Shown here piece by piece: positions 53,771 to 63,263 of a stretch of 64,000 nucleotides of DNA. Both the position numbers and the translations under genes were made by a program. Within the stretch, counting starts at the first letter, position 1. The number at the start of each line of letters is the position of its first letter. The stretch is from Fodinibius sp964490705 (GTDB taxonomy: Bacteria > Bacteroidota > Rhodothermia > Balneolales > Balneolaceae): positions 248,001-312,000 of the forward strand of contig CAZBCG010000002.1 of NCBI GenBank assembly GCA_964490705.1. Reading direction: 5' to 3'. Below the pieces are notes generated by a model. The model did not search any database, was not told the DNA's origin, and worked only from the letters and a program-made list of their open reading frames with translations.

Positions 53771-55267
53771 TTATAACCCATTTACTGAGTACACTGCATA
53801 GCCACGGGGGGGAGCCCAAAGTTCAACCTGTCCCGAACTATTTGCATATTCATTGTTAGGTTGTGTATTCTGTCCTGATACTGATGAATACCAGGCATAA
53901 ACCTTTAGCGTTTTGTTTTGAAGGTATCCGTTATTGGTTTGTACTGTTGCTCCTTTCCAGTTGTTGGGATGGTCATTAATGACTACCAGATAACCGGGGC
54001 TCGAAGAAGAATATCCATAAGAGCCGTAAATGAGGAGGTCACCGTCATTCGTTTTGAGCAGTTCAATATTAGGTCCGCCATCGGCCAGCTCACCGCGTAC
54101 CCAAACGAGCTGATCAATTCCGTTGCCCCACTTACCGCCCAGATCATCTAATCCATAATTAAAATAATCTTTCCACCAGATAGACGGGTAGCCCTGATAC
54201 GTGAGCATAAAGGCATAAGCAAGCATTTTATCATTTGTAATCTCATCGGTATCGTGATTTCCGGCAAATGTTACTGCCTTCGTCGGACTCTTGGCCGCAA
54301 ACGATTTACTGGGATCTATCATATTTGGCAAATAACCGCTGCCGTCAGTTTTATTGAAAATGTCTGCCATGGTGTAGTAGAGGGCAAAATCGAAAGCCGA
54401 AGCACCCGTTTGGTTCGTCCACCAATCCAGGGTACTGGTGTTGGCATCCCAGTATTCGCCAATAGAAAATGGATTCCCTGTTGCATTCATCATATCACTA
54501 ACGGCCCAGGTCTCCAGTCCCTTGACATAATCAAATCGCCAGCCTCCGTCAAAGCCGATGTCATCTTTCATCCAGTTCATCCAGGTTTGCATATCGCCAT
54601 AGGCAATTCCTGTGGAGTAACATACATCAGGAAAGCCGCCAAAAGCTGCGGGGTCGGATGAGTGATCGTTATTGGGATGAAAGGTATCCCAGCTCCATGT
54701 AGCTTTGCCGGACTTAACATTGGTAAAATCTGTCCACGTGCTATCGCCGGTCGCAGGATTATATTCTTTGTCGCCGCCGGAGCGGTGATTAAGCACAATA
54801 TCTGCCATCACCGAGATGTTATGGCTATTTAATGTCGAGATCGCACTTTTGAGTTCAGCTTTGGAACCAAATCGCGTTTCTACCGTTCCATACTGATTAT
54901 AATTACCGAGGTCATAATAATCGGCAGGATCGTATCCCATGGAATATCCGCCGCTTTGAGATTTGGAGGCAGGGGGTAGCCAAATTCTGTCGATTCCGTA
55001 ACCGCCGGCCATATCTGCCAGGGTAGAAGCTTCATTTTTTACCGTATCCCACCAGTTGCCGCCGGAGGGAACATCCCAATAAAATCCTTGCATCATTACC
55101 CCGGACGTGCTGTTGGTGGCTGTTGTGGTGGGATTAGGATCTTTTTTATTGGATTTGGAGGTTTCTTCTGTGCTTTCTTCGGATACCGTACTTACCCCGT
55201 CGCTACATTGTACGGCAAATAGCCCAATCGAAATAATTAGTATTAATTTCAGAGTGTTATTAAGCAT
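53771..55267 (-). CDS. GH13 alpha-amylase lipoprotein
   Basis: 498 residues, lipobox ending at Cys21 (GLFAVQC), then a Ser/Thr/Lys-rich tether. The barrel opens GVMMQGFYWDVPSGGNWW, has DIVLNHRSGGD, nucleophile Asp246 (GGWRFDYVKG), Glu271 (SIGEYWD) and Asp339 (FAGNHDTDE), typical of classical alpha-amylases, with a C-terminal beta domain (GDLLIYGSYG). Likely surface-exposed like SusG. It is 164 bp after the preceding GH13 and follows its terminator, so it may have its own promoter. Confidence 0.92.
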   Translation of the reverse strand: MLNNTLKLILIISIGLFAVQCSDGVSTVSEESTEETSKSNKKDPNPTTTATNSTSGVMMQGFYWDVPSGGNWWDTVKNEASTLADMAGGYGIDRIWLPPASKSQSGGYSMGYDPADYYDLGNYNQYGTVETRFGSKAELKSAISTLNSHNISVMADIVLNHRSGGDKEYNPATGDSTWTDFTNVKSGKATWSWDTFHPNNDHSSDPAAFGGFPDVCYSTGIAYGDMQTWMNWMKDDIGFDGGWRFDYVKGLETWAVSDMMNATGNPFSIGEYWDANTSTLDWWTNQTGASAFDFALYYTMADIFNKTDGSGYLPNMIDPSKSFAAKSPTKAVTFAGNHDTDEITNDKMLAYAFMLTYQGYPSIWWKDYFNYGLDDLGGKWGNGIDQLVWVRGELADGGPNIELLKTNDGDLLIYGSYGYSSSSPGYLVVINDHPNNWKGATVQTNNGYLQNKTLKVYAWYSSVSGQNTQPNNEYANSSGQVELWAPPRGYAVYSVNGL

Positions 55268-55373
55268 AACGATGTTTTTTAATTAAGATTGAATGCCGCA
55301 ATCTATTATTGCTCCCTCTGAAACCTGAAAAATCATTGATGCTATGCTAGATTCGTATTCTAAAAATCAGTAA

Positions 55374-55407
55374 TGAAAAATCCACCCATCACGAGGATGA
55401 GGGGTTT
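55374..55407 (-). terminator. Terminator after the minus-arm GH13 lipoprotein
   Basis: On the minus strand a stem based on gatg/catc with aaacccc/ggattt flanks (one bulge and a mismatch) is followed by a T-run (ttttt). It lies just past the stop at 55432. Confidence 0.6.
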
Positions 55408-55431
55408 GTGCAATATAAATTGGTACACGAC

Positions 55432-56805
55432 TCATTTTTCCAGTACTAAATATCCCCATGAGGTCATATCAATGGGTTCGCCGTCGATAGTGAATTCCGA
55501 TTCTGCAAAAATATCCGTGTAGGTTGCCGACTCAATGTCTTGTAATGTTACGGTTTGATCTTGATTACTCAGATTTAGAATAACTAAAACTTCATTCTCT
55601 TCATTTACACGTTTATAAGCGAAGACATCGCTATTATTTGTATCTACTCTTTCATAAGCTCCACCACTTTCGCCATTCCATAGGGCTGAATTATTTTGAT
55701 TTAGCTGGAGAAGCTTGGTATAAAACTCTTCAAGTTCATACCCATTCCATTCGATTTGGTCTTTTTGGAAGAAGGCAAGTTCTTCATCCATTCGGGCCTC
55801 TTGCCCGTTATATACCAAAGGCATTCCATTAAGGGTACTGGCTAATACGGCCATAGCTTCTAATGCAGGACCATAACGATCGACAGCAGAATTCTCCCAG
55901 GAGTTTATATCGTGATTACTTGTGAAATACATCCTATAAGCAGAGCCATCAAATTCTTCTTGCTCATTTGACATATAATTATGTATTGCATTGGGTCCGG
56001 CGGAACCATCGGCAATTTGATGCGTTAAATTGGGGAAACTCCAGGCATAGGTCATGTCAAATGCATACTCATGAAAACCGGGATCCTCTGCTTCTGCAAG
56101 TAAAAAGATGGGCTTGATTTCATTTAGATCATGTCTTACACGATTCCAAAAGTTCATGGGAACTCCACTGGCATAGTCAGCACGAAATCCATCTACGTTG
56201 AACTCATCAACCCAATAACTCATTTCTTCAATCATTTGATCGCGCATGGCCTCGACATTGAAATTTAACTCGATCACATCTTCCCACCCTTGTGGAGTAA
56301 TAAAATTCCCGTTTTCATCTCGTGTGTACCAGTCAGGATTAGATTCAGTCCATACGTGATCCCAAGCAGTATGATTGGCTACCCAATCCATAATGACTTT
56401 CATATCATGGTCATGAGCGGTTTGCACCAATTCTCGAAGATCCTGCTTAGAGCCAAACTCCGGATTTATCTCACTGTAGTCTTGTATCGAATAGTAGCTA
56501 CCCAGATCTCCAAGCCTGTTTTCTTCTCCAATGGGATGTATTGGCATTAGCCACAATACTTCAACTCCCATCTGTTTGATGCGTGAAATATCTTGAGTGA
56601 AAGCGTCGAACGTACCTTCCTCTGAGTACTGGCGGATATTTACTTCATAGATGGTGGCATTATCGGCCCAATCAGGATGTTCAACAGCAGAATAGGAGGG
56701 AGAGGAGTCCTCATCGTCCCATGATGGTTCTGTGGACGTGTCGCATCCAGAGAACACAATAGCTAGTAAAAAAACAAGAAATAATATGTTTTTATTATTT
56801 GTCAT
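55432..56805 (-). CDS. GH13 alpha-amylase-type lipoprotein (minus arm)
   Basis: 457 residues; lipobox ends at Cys21 (LLAIVFSGC) followed by an acidic linker. The GH13 residues are complete: DWVANHTA, nucleophile Asp210 (GFRADYASG), Glu238 (LLAEAE) and Asp299 (TSNHDINSW). A close paralogue of 44034-45422, and probably also periplasm- or surface-anchored. It follows the susE terminator by about 150 bp. Confidence 0.91.
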   Translation of the reverse strand: MTNNKNILFLVFLLAIVFSGCDTSTEPSWDDEDSSPSYSAVEHPDWADNATIYEVNIRQYSEEGTFDAFTQDISRIKQMGVEVLWLMPIHPIGEENRLGDLGSYYSIQDYSEINPEFGSKQDLRELVQTAHDHDMKVIMDWVANHTAWDHVWTESNPDWYTRDENGNFITPQGWEDVIELNFNVEAMRDQMIEEMSYWVDEFNVDGFRADYASGVPMNFWNRVRHDLNEIKPIFLLAEAEDPGFHEYAFDMTYAWSFPNLTHQIADGSAGPNAIHNYMSNEQEEFDGSAYRMYFTSNHDINSWENSAVDRYGPALEAMAVLASTLNGMPLVYNGQEARMDEELAFFQKDQIEWNGYELEEFYTKLLQLNQNNSALWNGESGGAYERVDTNNSDVFAYKRVNEENEVLVILNLSNQDQTVTLQDIESATYTDIFAESEFTIDGEPIDMTSWGYLVLEK

Positions 56806-56958
56806 AATATTGTCTTTTCCTCCAAGCTACTGTAGAGTTAATTTGCACACTTTACTGGAAAAAAATCAGTGCATACAGACAGTTGATGGAAAAAATCAAA
56901 AAAAACTTAAATGAAAGAGCTGGAATATTAAACTCTTGACAGTTTTTAAATCGTTGTT

Positions 56959-56992
56959 AAAAAACCCACCCATCGGTATGATGAGTGGGTTT
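56959..56992 (-). terminator. Terminator of the susCDE operon
   Basis: On the minus strand aaacccac/gtgggttt with inner catc/gatg pairs (one mismatch) ends in tttttt. It lies 25 bp after the susE stop. Confidence 0.85.
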
Positions 56993-57016
56993 TCGGAGAT
57001 TACCTGATTTATTCAG

Positions 57017-58090
57017 TTAGTTTTGTTGAAGCTCATAGCTGTAGGGAGCTTCGCTTAGGTCAAGGATAACGGTGTAATTGCCAGCTTCTTCAACGATAAT
57101 GTTGTCACCACCGGCATCTAATCGACCGTCACCGCCATTGTCGCCGTATTCAATATTCCAGGCATCATTTGCTCGGAATTTGATAGCATTCGCATCCGAA
57201 GAGGCAGTTAAATCAGTAGTGATAGTCCAAACCTGTGTATCAGGATTATAAGTCATATCCTGATCAGAGTTCCAACCATCAGCTGTTGCAGACCCTATCA
57301 GGCCCCAGCTTGTATTCTGGGTAGTGTAAGTCATGTCATTGAGATTGACATTCATTTTGTAGTAACCTGAATTTGCGAGCTCAATATTAGCACCTTGGAA
57401 ATCGAGGGTACCATCTGCACCATCATCGCCCCAATCTTCGTCCCAATCACGTTCGGGAGTAAACTTAAACAAATTATCAGCATTAGCCATGTAAACGTAC
57501 CCTTCATAGGTATCGTCACTCTCCACCGAATAGAGGGCAGGGGCGTCTCCTGGAGTCCAGTTAGTCCCCTGATTACTGGCAGCTTGGTAGCCACCCGGCA
57601 CGTAAATCTCAGGATAGCTGATCTCTACCAAGTACGGTGTAACGGAAACAGTTACCGGTTCAGAGACAGCTTTCGAGACTGAGTCGCTAATGGAGGCCGT
57701 TACCCTGATCTGCATAGAATGGGAATTGTTAGCTGCAAAGTCTGCCGTAAGCAACATGTTGTTTAAGTTGCTTACCACAACTGGGTAGGACGTTTGTTGG
57801 ACCGATGCAAGTTCCAGCGGCTCCTCGAAGTTTGTCCCTTCCTCAGCCATTTGCACGTTGTAAGTTGGGGCAGAGCTAAAGCCAAAATCGGGCTCTGTCC
57901 ACTCAATTGTCATAAGCGTATCATCGGCTTGGTCTTGTGACATCGCATAACTTTGCCCGGATTCAGGCGAAGTTAATTCGGGAGAGCCTGGTTCCGACGT
58001 ATTGGCAACCGGTCCCATCTCCGTACTGTCACAGGAAGTAAGCGCAACGATACTAAAGATCGATAGTAGAAGTATTGATAGATTTTTCAT
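57017..58090 (-). CDS. susE: SusE-like outer-membrane starch-binding lipoprotein
   Basis: 357 residues, lipobox at Cys20 (IVALTSC). An N-terminal Ig-like domain (about 30-152, TPESGQSYAM.. DDTLMTIEWTEPDFGFSSAPTYNVQM) is followed by two tandem glycan-binding domains: about 158-258 (IYVPGGYQAAS..TNWTPGDAP) and about 260-356 (WGLIGSATADGWNSDQDMTY.. IKFRANDAWN). The aromatic WTPGDAP and W/N-rich blocks match starch-binding SusE/SusF domains. It surface-binds alpha-glucans for SusCD. No separate SusF is present. Its first binding domain is strikingly like the insert in SusD. Confidence 0.93.
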   Translation of the reverse strand: MKNLSILLLSIFSIVALTSCDSTEMGPVANTSEPGSPELTSPESGQSYAMSQDQADDTLMTIEWTEPDFGFSSAPTYNVQMAEEGTNFEEPLELASVQQTSYPVVVSNLNNMLLTADFAANNSHSMQIRVTASISDSVSKAVSEPVTVSVTPYLVEISYPEIYVPGGYQAASNQGTNWTPGDAPALYSVESDDTYEGYVYMANADNLFKFTPERDWDEDWGDDGADGTLDFQGANIELANSGYYKMNVNLNDMTYTTQNTSWGLIGSATADGWNSDQDMTYNPDTQVWTITTDLTASSDANAIKFRANDAWNIEYGDNGGDGRLDAGGDNIIVEEAGNYTVILDLSEAPYSYELQQN

Positions 58091-58118
58091 AATCCTGCAA
58101 GATTTAGTTCAAATTATG

Positions 58119-59996
58119 TTAATAACCTTGATTCTGGATCAAGTTGGGATTGGAGTTAATATCAGAAGCGGGAATAGGATAAACGTTATATTGCTCGTTA
58201 GTAGATTCGCCGTTCTGGCTTTGTCCTTTCCAAGACCAGTTGTAATCAGATCCGGTAAACTGTCCGAATCGAATGAGGTCTGTCCGACGGTGGCCTTCCC
58301 AGTAGAGTTCACGAGCTCGTTCGTCAAGGATAAATTGAAGATCTAACTCAGAGGAGTTGATATTCATGGAACTGTTACCAAAAGCTCGCTCTCTGAGATC
58401 ATTGACGAGCGTAGTCGCTTTGTTCATGTCGCCGGAACTTCCACGAAGAGTTGCCTCAGCATACATCAAATAGACATCTGCTAAGCGGAACATGGGGAAG
58501 TCGATATCGACGAACACAGGATCGGATCCATCTTGACCACTGGACGTGATATTTTTCCATTTTGAGATGGCGTATCCGTTGGTAAATTCAGCTAACTCCG
58601 GAATTTCTATGTCTTGGCCATCCGTATAAAAAGTATTACGGCTATCGACCTGTTCCATAGAATACGTCATGTTGTTGAAATCAACATTGAATTCATAAAG
58701 TCCCATCTGATCAACGGTAATATTAGCGCCGGGTTGCTCCAGCGTGCCATCGCCATTATTATCGCCATACCAGTTACCTTGTTCGTGAAACTGGATTTCA
58801 CTGGCCCCATTTATATAAACATACCCGGTGTAAACACGGTTATTATTTTCTGAGACGAGGGGTGGAGCATCACCCGGTGTCCAGTCGCTGCCATAACCGC
58901 TGGCGGCCTGGTAGTTGCCGGGGACGTACATTTCATCATTGTTGCCCGGGTTCTCTGTAGTTGTCCCCTCGTAGGAGAACTTATCCACAAATTGTGGGGT
59001 TGCACGGTGGCCCGCCCAAGCTTCGCCGGTACCAAAGTTGGCTGAATTCATATTTCCGCCAATTGCAGCATGGTGGATAAAGGTTGTACCGCCATAGGTT
59101 TGGATGTTCTTTCCATCAAAGGCAATGGGGAAGATAATGCCATCGGCGGTGTGATTGTCGGCTAAGAATAAATCCCCATAGTTGTCCTCAAGGTTATATC
59201 CACCCTGATCAATAACCTTGTTGGCATAGGTGATGGCTTCATCATAGTGAGGTTCGCCGATATAGACCTCTGCATTAAGGTAGAGCTTGGTAAGAAGAGT
59301 CCAGGCCGCTGCCTTATCTGCACGGGCGTACTCGTTCTGCTGTGGAGCCGGCAGTTCACTTTCAATGGCGATCAGTTCACTTTCGATATAATTAAAAACG
59401 GAATCGGCACTTGCAGGCTGTGGCTGAAAAGCACCGACATCGTCACCTTCAGTAACAAATGGAACGCCACCACCATAGTGGTCGATGGCATGCCAGTAAC
59501 TCAGGGCACGAAGGAAACGGGCTTCGGCTAAATAGGCCTGAACCGTAGAGTTATTATTTCCTTGTGCGTTACGGACAAACTCATTGGCCAATGAAATTTC
59601 GTAGAAGATGCGGCTGTACAAGCCCATCACGAAATCATTGGAAGCCGTCCAGTTTTGATAATTAAATGATGGCAAGCCGGGATCGTTCCATCCTACGACT
59701 GCCTCATCAGAGGGAAGTTCCTGGTGAACCCAGAGTTGACGAAGGTAGCTTGAAAACCCTTCATCAATACCCTGAATGTCGGGGTTACCTGCAGGCCCTT
59801 GCTGACCTGTAGTAGCATAACCGGCGTATAGCTTCGCTAACACCTGTCGATAGTCTTCAGGTGTTTCATAAACAGATGCGGAGGTTACTACGTCGTCATC
59901 GATTGGAGATGTATTTAAATTATCCGTACACGAGACCGTAGCCGCAACCAATACCGCTAGTAGTACAAAAGCTGATATTTTAAAGTAGTTAAACAT
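58119..59996 (-). CDS. susD: SusD-like starch-binding lipoprotein with inserted SusE-type domain
   Basis: 625 residues, about 90-100 longer than usual SusD proteins. Lipobox at Cys23 (AATVSC), then TPR-rich SusD fold (FVRNAQGNNNSTVQAYLAEARFLRALSYWHAIDHYGGGVPFV). At residues about 355-450 a foreign beta-rich module (MYVPGNYQAAS..SDWTPGDAPPL.. DGTLEQPGANITV..MTYSMEQ) is placed between the conserved FVDKFSYEG and DSRNTFYTDGQDIEIPE segments, which normally are close together. The C-terminal SusD block (MNKATTLVNDLRERAFG, ILDERARELYWEGHRRTDLIRFGQF) is intact. It caps the SusC transporter and delivers oligosaccharides to it. Confidence 0.95.
   Translation of the reverse strand: MFNYFKISAFVLLAVLVAATVSCTDNLNTSPIDDDVVTSASVYETPEDYRQVLAKLYAGYATTGQQGPAGNPDIQGIDEGFSSYLRQLWVHQELPSDEAVVGWNDPGLPSFNYQNWTASNDFVMGLYSRIFYEISLANEFVRNAQGNNNSTVQAYLAEARFLRALSYWHAIDHYGGGVPFVTEGDDVGAFQPQPASADSVFNYIESELIAIESELPAPQQNEYARADKAAAWTLLTKLYLNAEVYIGEPHYDEAITYANKVIDQGGYNLEDNYGDLFLADNHTADGIIFPIAFDGKNIQTYGGTTFIHHAAIGGNMNSANFGTGEAWAGHRATPQFVDKFSYEGTTTENPGNNDEMYVPGNYQAASGYGSDWTPGDAPPLVSENNNRVYTGYVYINGASEIQFHEQGNWYGDNNGDGTLEQPGANITVDQMGLYEFNVDFNNMTYSMEQVDSRNTFYTDGQDIEIPELAEFTNGYAISKWKNITSSGQDGSDPVFVDIDFPMFRLADVYLMYAEATLRGSSGDMNKATTLVNDLRERAFGNSSMNINSSELDLQFILDERARELYWEGHRRTDLIRFGQFTGSDYNWSWKGQSQNGESTNEQYNVYPIPASDINSNPNLIQNQGY
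58647..58934 (-). other. Inserted SusE-type glycan-binding domain inside susD
   Basis: This part of susD encodes residues about 355-450. By eye, about 40 of 95 positions are identical to residues about 163-258 of SusE (shared YVPG.YQAAS, WTPGDAP, GYVY, DGTL..GANI, MTY). The flanking SusD sequence resumes in normal order, so it is an insertion, not a fusion. Confidence 0.88.
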
Positions 59997-60021
59997 AATC
60001 TTGAGACTTAAGAAATTTCAA

Positions 60022-62997
60022 TTAGAAGTTTAGGCTTAATCCAAGGATGAAGGTGCGTGGTCTCGGATAAACGTTGTTGTCGATTCCACCAAAGACCTCA
60101 GGATCGAGCCCACTGTAATCAGTAATCACAAAGGCATTTTGAACAGTTGCCGAGACTCGTAGTGATTGTACTTGATTAAATAGGTCGTTAAAGGTATATC
60201 CTACCGAAATGTTATCCATTCTTATGAATGATGCATCTTCGATGTAATGATCTGACATGTATTGCGCATTGTTGAATTGGATATCATTAATTGCTGACAT
60301 CGAATTATTTAAATAACCCTGGGTGTTGTACATAAAGTTGTACACCGTATTATTTGATGCCACATTGTTGTAAACGTAATTACCAACGTTTGCGCGTGCC
60401 GAAAATGAGGCGTCCCAGCTTTTATATTCGAACCGGGATGAAAGCCCAAATGTGAAGTCCGGCGATGGGCTCTTGTATCGGTATTTATCGTCCGCTGTTA
60501 TCTGACCATCATCATTTTTATCAACATAGACGCCTTCTAAAGGATTCCCATTCTCGTCATACACTTGCTCATAAACGAAGAAGGAACTTCGTGGATGCCC
60601 AACGCTATGGATTTGGATAGTATTACCAACACCACCAGAAATACCACCTGTTTCAACACCGATGTAATCTTCGGAATTGACGGTGGTTAATTTAGTAATC
60701 TCATCTTTGGTGTGTGAGGCGTTGAAGCCAATTTGCAGGTACGAGTCTTCGGTTGAGATAACACGACCAGTAATATCAAACTCAAATCCTCTAACTTCTA
60801 GCGAGCCGATGTTTGAGAGTATTCGGTTAGTAAAGTTTGATCCAGCCGGTACCGGAATAACGTTAAGCAAATCATTGGTTTCCCGATAATAGGCTTCAAC
60901 AGAACCGAATAGGCGATCGTTAAAGAATCCATAATCAAGGGCAATATTGTAAGTAGTTGTTTCCTCCCATTTGAGGTTTGCATTGTAACCTTCGGGCCGC
61001 AAGGTTGTCACAAACTCATTACCAAACTGGTATCGGGCAGTGGGTTCGCTAAAGGTATATTGAGGCAGGTAAGGATAATTACCCTGTCCAATACGCTGTT
61101 GGCCTGTAACTCCATATCCTAACCGGAGTTTCAATTTCGACACGTCATCCATTCCAGAGAGGAAGGATTCTTCGTGGATTTTCCAAGCCAGAGCTGCAGA
61201 AGGGAAGAGTCCCCAGCGGTTGTCTTCAGAAAATCGCGATGTTCCGTCTTGGCGCAGCGTTGCAGTGAGCAAATACTTGTCGTTGTAGGTGTAATTTGCT
61301 CGACCAAAGAAGGAAACAATGTAATGTTCCGTTTTAAAGTCTGTATTTGCAGTCGTGTCCTGAACTACATCCAAGTTGTAATTTGTGGATAAGTTGGAAC
61401 TCTGCTCGTAGTGATGCTCCCAAGAATAGCCGGCCGTGACATCCAGCGTACTATTTATAGAGGAAAGATCGTTTTTATAGTTCACATAGAAATCCAGCAG
61501 CTCATTCTCTTTTTCCTGAGTGTATTCGGTACGTACGCCATTTGGGCTGTTGGGACCGCTATACTGAAAGGCCGCATTGGCTGGAACTTCATAGGTTCCG
61601 TCGCCAACCTGCGAATAATCATATCCCAATTTGAGTACCGCATTCAGATTAGAAACAAAGGGGAGCGAGTAATCAAACTGCACATTACCGATTGACCGGT
61701 ACACGGTGGATTGGTCGTTGGTTTGTTGCAAAAGTGCCATCGGGTTGGAGGTAGCTATCGAAATTGGATTCCCATTTTGCTGAGTCCAGGTAAAGTAATC
61801 GCCATATGGATTGTCATCAACGCTAACCGGTTGCGTAGGATCAAATGTAACCGCAGATCCAATAGCTCCGCGATTAGCAAACCGGTTATCTACTTTCATG
61901 CCTTTGAGGTTGAGATCTACGTTTAGCTGATCATCAAAGAACGACGGATTCACAGCAATAGATCCTGTAAAACGATTCATTTCTGACGTCTTAAGAATTC
62001 CCCCGTTACCGGAAAACCCAAGTGAAACGCGATAGGGCAGGTTACTGACCGATCCCGTAAGGCTCAAGTTATGATCCTGGCTAAACGCATCCTGGTAAAT
62101 TTGATCCTGCCAGTTTGTATTTGATTCTCCGAGCAATTGGCTGGCTCCTGGTAGTAATTGATTTTCTACAACTGTTCTAAACTCATCCGCAGAAAGTACA
62201 TCGACCTGCTTGCTGCGTGTTTGATACGAAGCCTTGCCTGTATAGCTGAGATCAAAAGACTGCCCCTGACTGCCGCGCTTAGTGGTAATCAGTACAACAC
62301 CATTCGAAGCACGAGAACCGTAAATAGCCGTGGCAGAAGCGTCTTTCAGTATCGAGATCGACTCGATGTCATTGGGATTGATGGTGTTAAGCGGATTTCT
62401 CATCCCCGAAACGCCGCCGCCATCTAGTGGTACACCGTCAATCACATAAAGGGGATCGTTACTTGCCGAGAGGGAGGATCCTCCGCGAATGCGGATGGTT
62501 GTTCCGCTGCCCGGGGCTCCATCATTCGAGGTAACGGTAACACCGGCAGCTTTACCCTGGAACAGTTCACCGGGATTCGTGATTGCTCCTTCATTAAAAT
62601 CTTCGGAGCTGACAGCCGATACGGATCCGGTATTGTCATCGACATTTTGTGTACCGTATCCGATAACAACAACGTCTTCGAGTTGTTGGATATCTGGTGA
62701 CAGACTAACATCGATGGTTGAGCGACCGTCAACCGGTATTTCCTGTTTAATATATCCCACAAAAGAATACACGAGTGTATCTTGTGCAGAAGGGACAGTT
62801 AAAGAATAGTCGCCGCTTCCATCGGTAGAAGTTCCTTGGGTGGGCGTTCCTTTAACTGTAACATTTACTCCTGGCAACACTTCGTCGGTTTCAGCATCGG
62901 TTACGGTACCAGAAACGGTAACCTGTTGAGCTAAACCGGGAAGTGCTAACCCCAATATGAGACATGACGTAATAAGTAACTTTTTTATAGGTATCAT
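60022..62997 (-). CDS. susC: SusC-like TonB-dependent outer-membrane transporter
   Basis: 991 residues from the ATG at 62997, preferred over the in-frame start at 63045 because it begins a clear signal peptide (MIPIKKLLITSCLILGLALPGLAQ). A carboxypeptidase-regulatory-like domain (VTVSGTVTDAETDEVLPGVNV, about 24-95) precedes the plug (GKAAGVTVTSNDGAPGSGTTIRIRGGSS, ...DPLYVIDGVPL, ILKDASATAIYGSRASNGVVLITTKRG) and a 22-strand barrel ending in YPRPRTFILGLSLNF. Forms the transport pair with SusD. Two cre-like palindromes lie upstream. Confidence 0.96.
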   Translation of the reverse strand: MIPIKKLLITSCLILGLALPGLAQQVTVSGTVTDAETDEVLPGVNVTVKGTPTQGTSTDGSGDYSLTVPSAQDTLVYSFVGYIKQEIPVDGRSTIDVSLSPDIQQLEDVVVIGYGTQNVDDNTGSVSAVSSEDFNEGAITNPGELFQGKAAGVTVTSNDGAPGSGTTIRIRGGSSLSASNDPLYVIDGVPLDGGGVSGMRNPLNTINPNDIESISILKDASATAIYGSRASNGVVLITTKRGSQGQSFDLSYTGKASYQTRSKQVDVLSADEFRTVVENQLLPGASQLLGESNTNWQDQIYQDAFSQDHNLSLTGSVSNLPYRVSLGFSGNGGILKTSEMNRFTGSIAVNPSFFDDQLNVDLNLKGMKVDNRFANRGAIGSAVTFDPTQPVSVDDNPYGDYFTWTQQNGNPISIATSNPMALLQQTNDQSTVYRSIGNVQFDYSLPFVSNLNAVLKLGYDYSQVGDGTYEVPANAAFQYSGPNSPNGVRTEYTQEKENELLDFYVNYKNDLSSINSTLDVTAGYSWEHHYEQSSNLSTNYNLDVVQDTTANTDFKTEHYIVSFFGRANYTYNDKYLLTATLRQDGTSRFSEDNRWGLFPSAALAWKIHEESFLSGMDDVSKLKLRLGYGVTGQQRIGQGNYPYLPQYTFSEPTARYQFGNEFVTTLRPEGYNANLKWEETTTYNIALDYGFFNDRLFGSVEAYYRETNDLLNVIPVPAGSNFTNRILSNIGSLEVRGFEFDITGRVISTEDSYLQIGFNASHTKDEITKLTTVNSEDYIGVETGGISGGVGNTIQIHSVGHPRSSFFVYEQVYDENGNPLEGVYVDKNDDGQITADDKYRYKSPSPDFTFGLSSRFEYKSWDASFSARANVGNYVYNNVASNNTVYNFMYNTQGYLNNSMSAINDIQFNNAQYMSDHYIEDASFIRMDNISVGYTFNDLFNQVQSLRVSATVQNAFVITDYSGLDPEVFGGIDNNVYPRPRTFILGLSLNF

Positions 62998-63191
62998 AGA
63001 GTTGAGTTTAGGATTTGGATGATAAATACTGGCATCCACCCACATATTAGGAAAGATGCTTTTGAGATCACTTGCTGATTAGACTCTTTGCTGTTTACCT
63101 GCAATATTTTCACCGAATTTGTGAAGAGAGCGCAACGTTTTGTTATTAGCCGTTGGCCTGCTGACAGTCATTAAAGTTGCTTAATCTTACG

Positions 63192-63205
63192 TTAAAGCGT
63201 TTTTG
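63192..63205. promoter_or_regulatory. Second, weaker cre-like site upstream of susC
   Basis: ttaaagcgtttttg shares 11 of 14 bases with the pckA site at 7549-7562 and has the same AAAGCG-TTT core. It is 195 bp upstream of the susC start and 59 bp from the stronger site. Confidence 0.35.
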
Positions 63206-63263
63206 TTCGGATGCAATTTGTTTTGAAATAAACCATGACCCTCAGCCGATTCGAAAGCACAAA

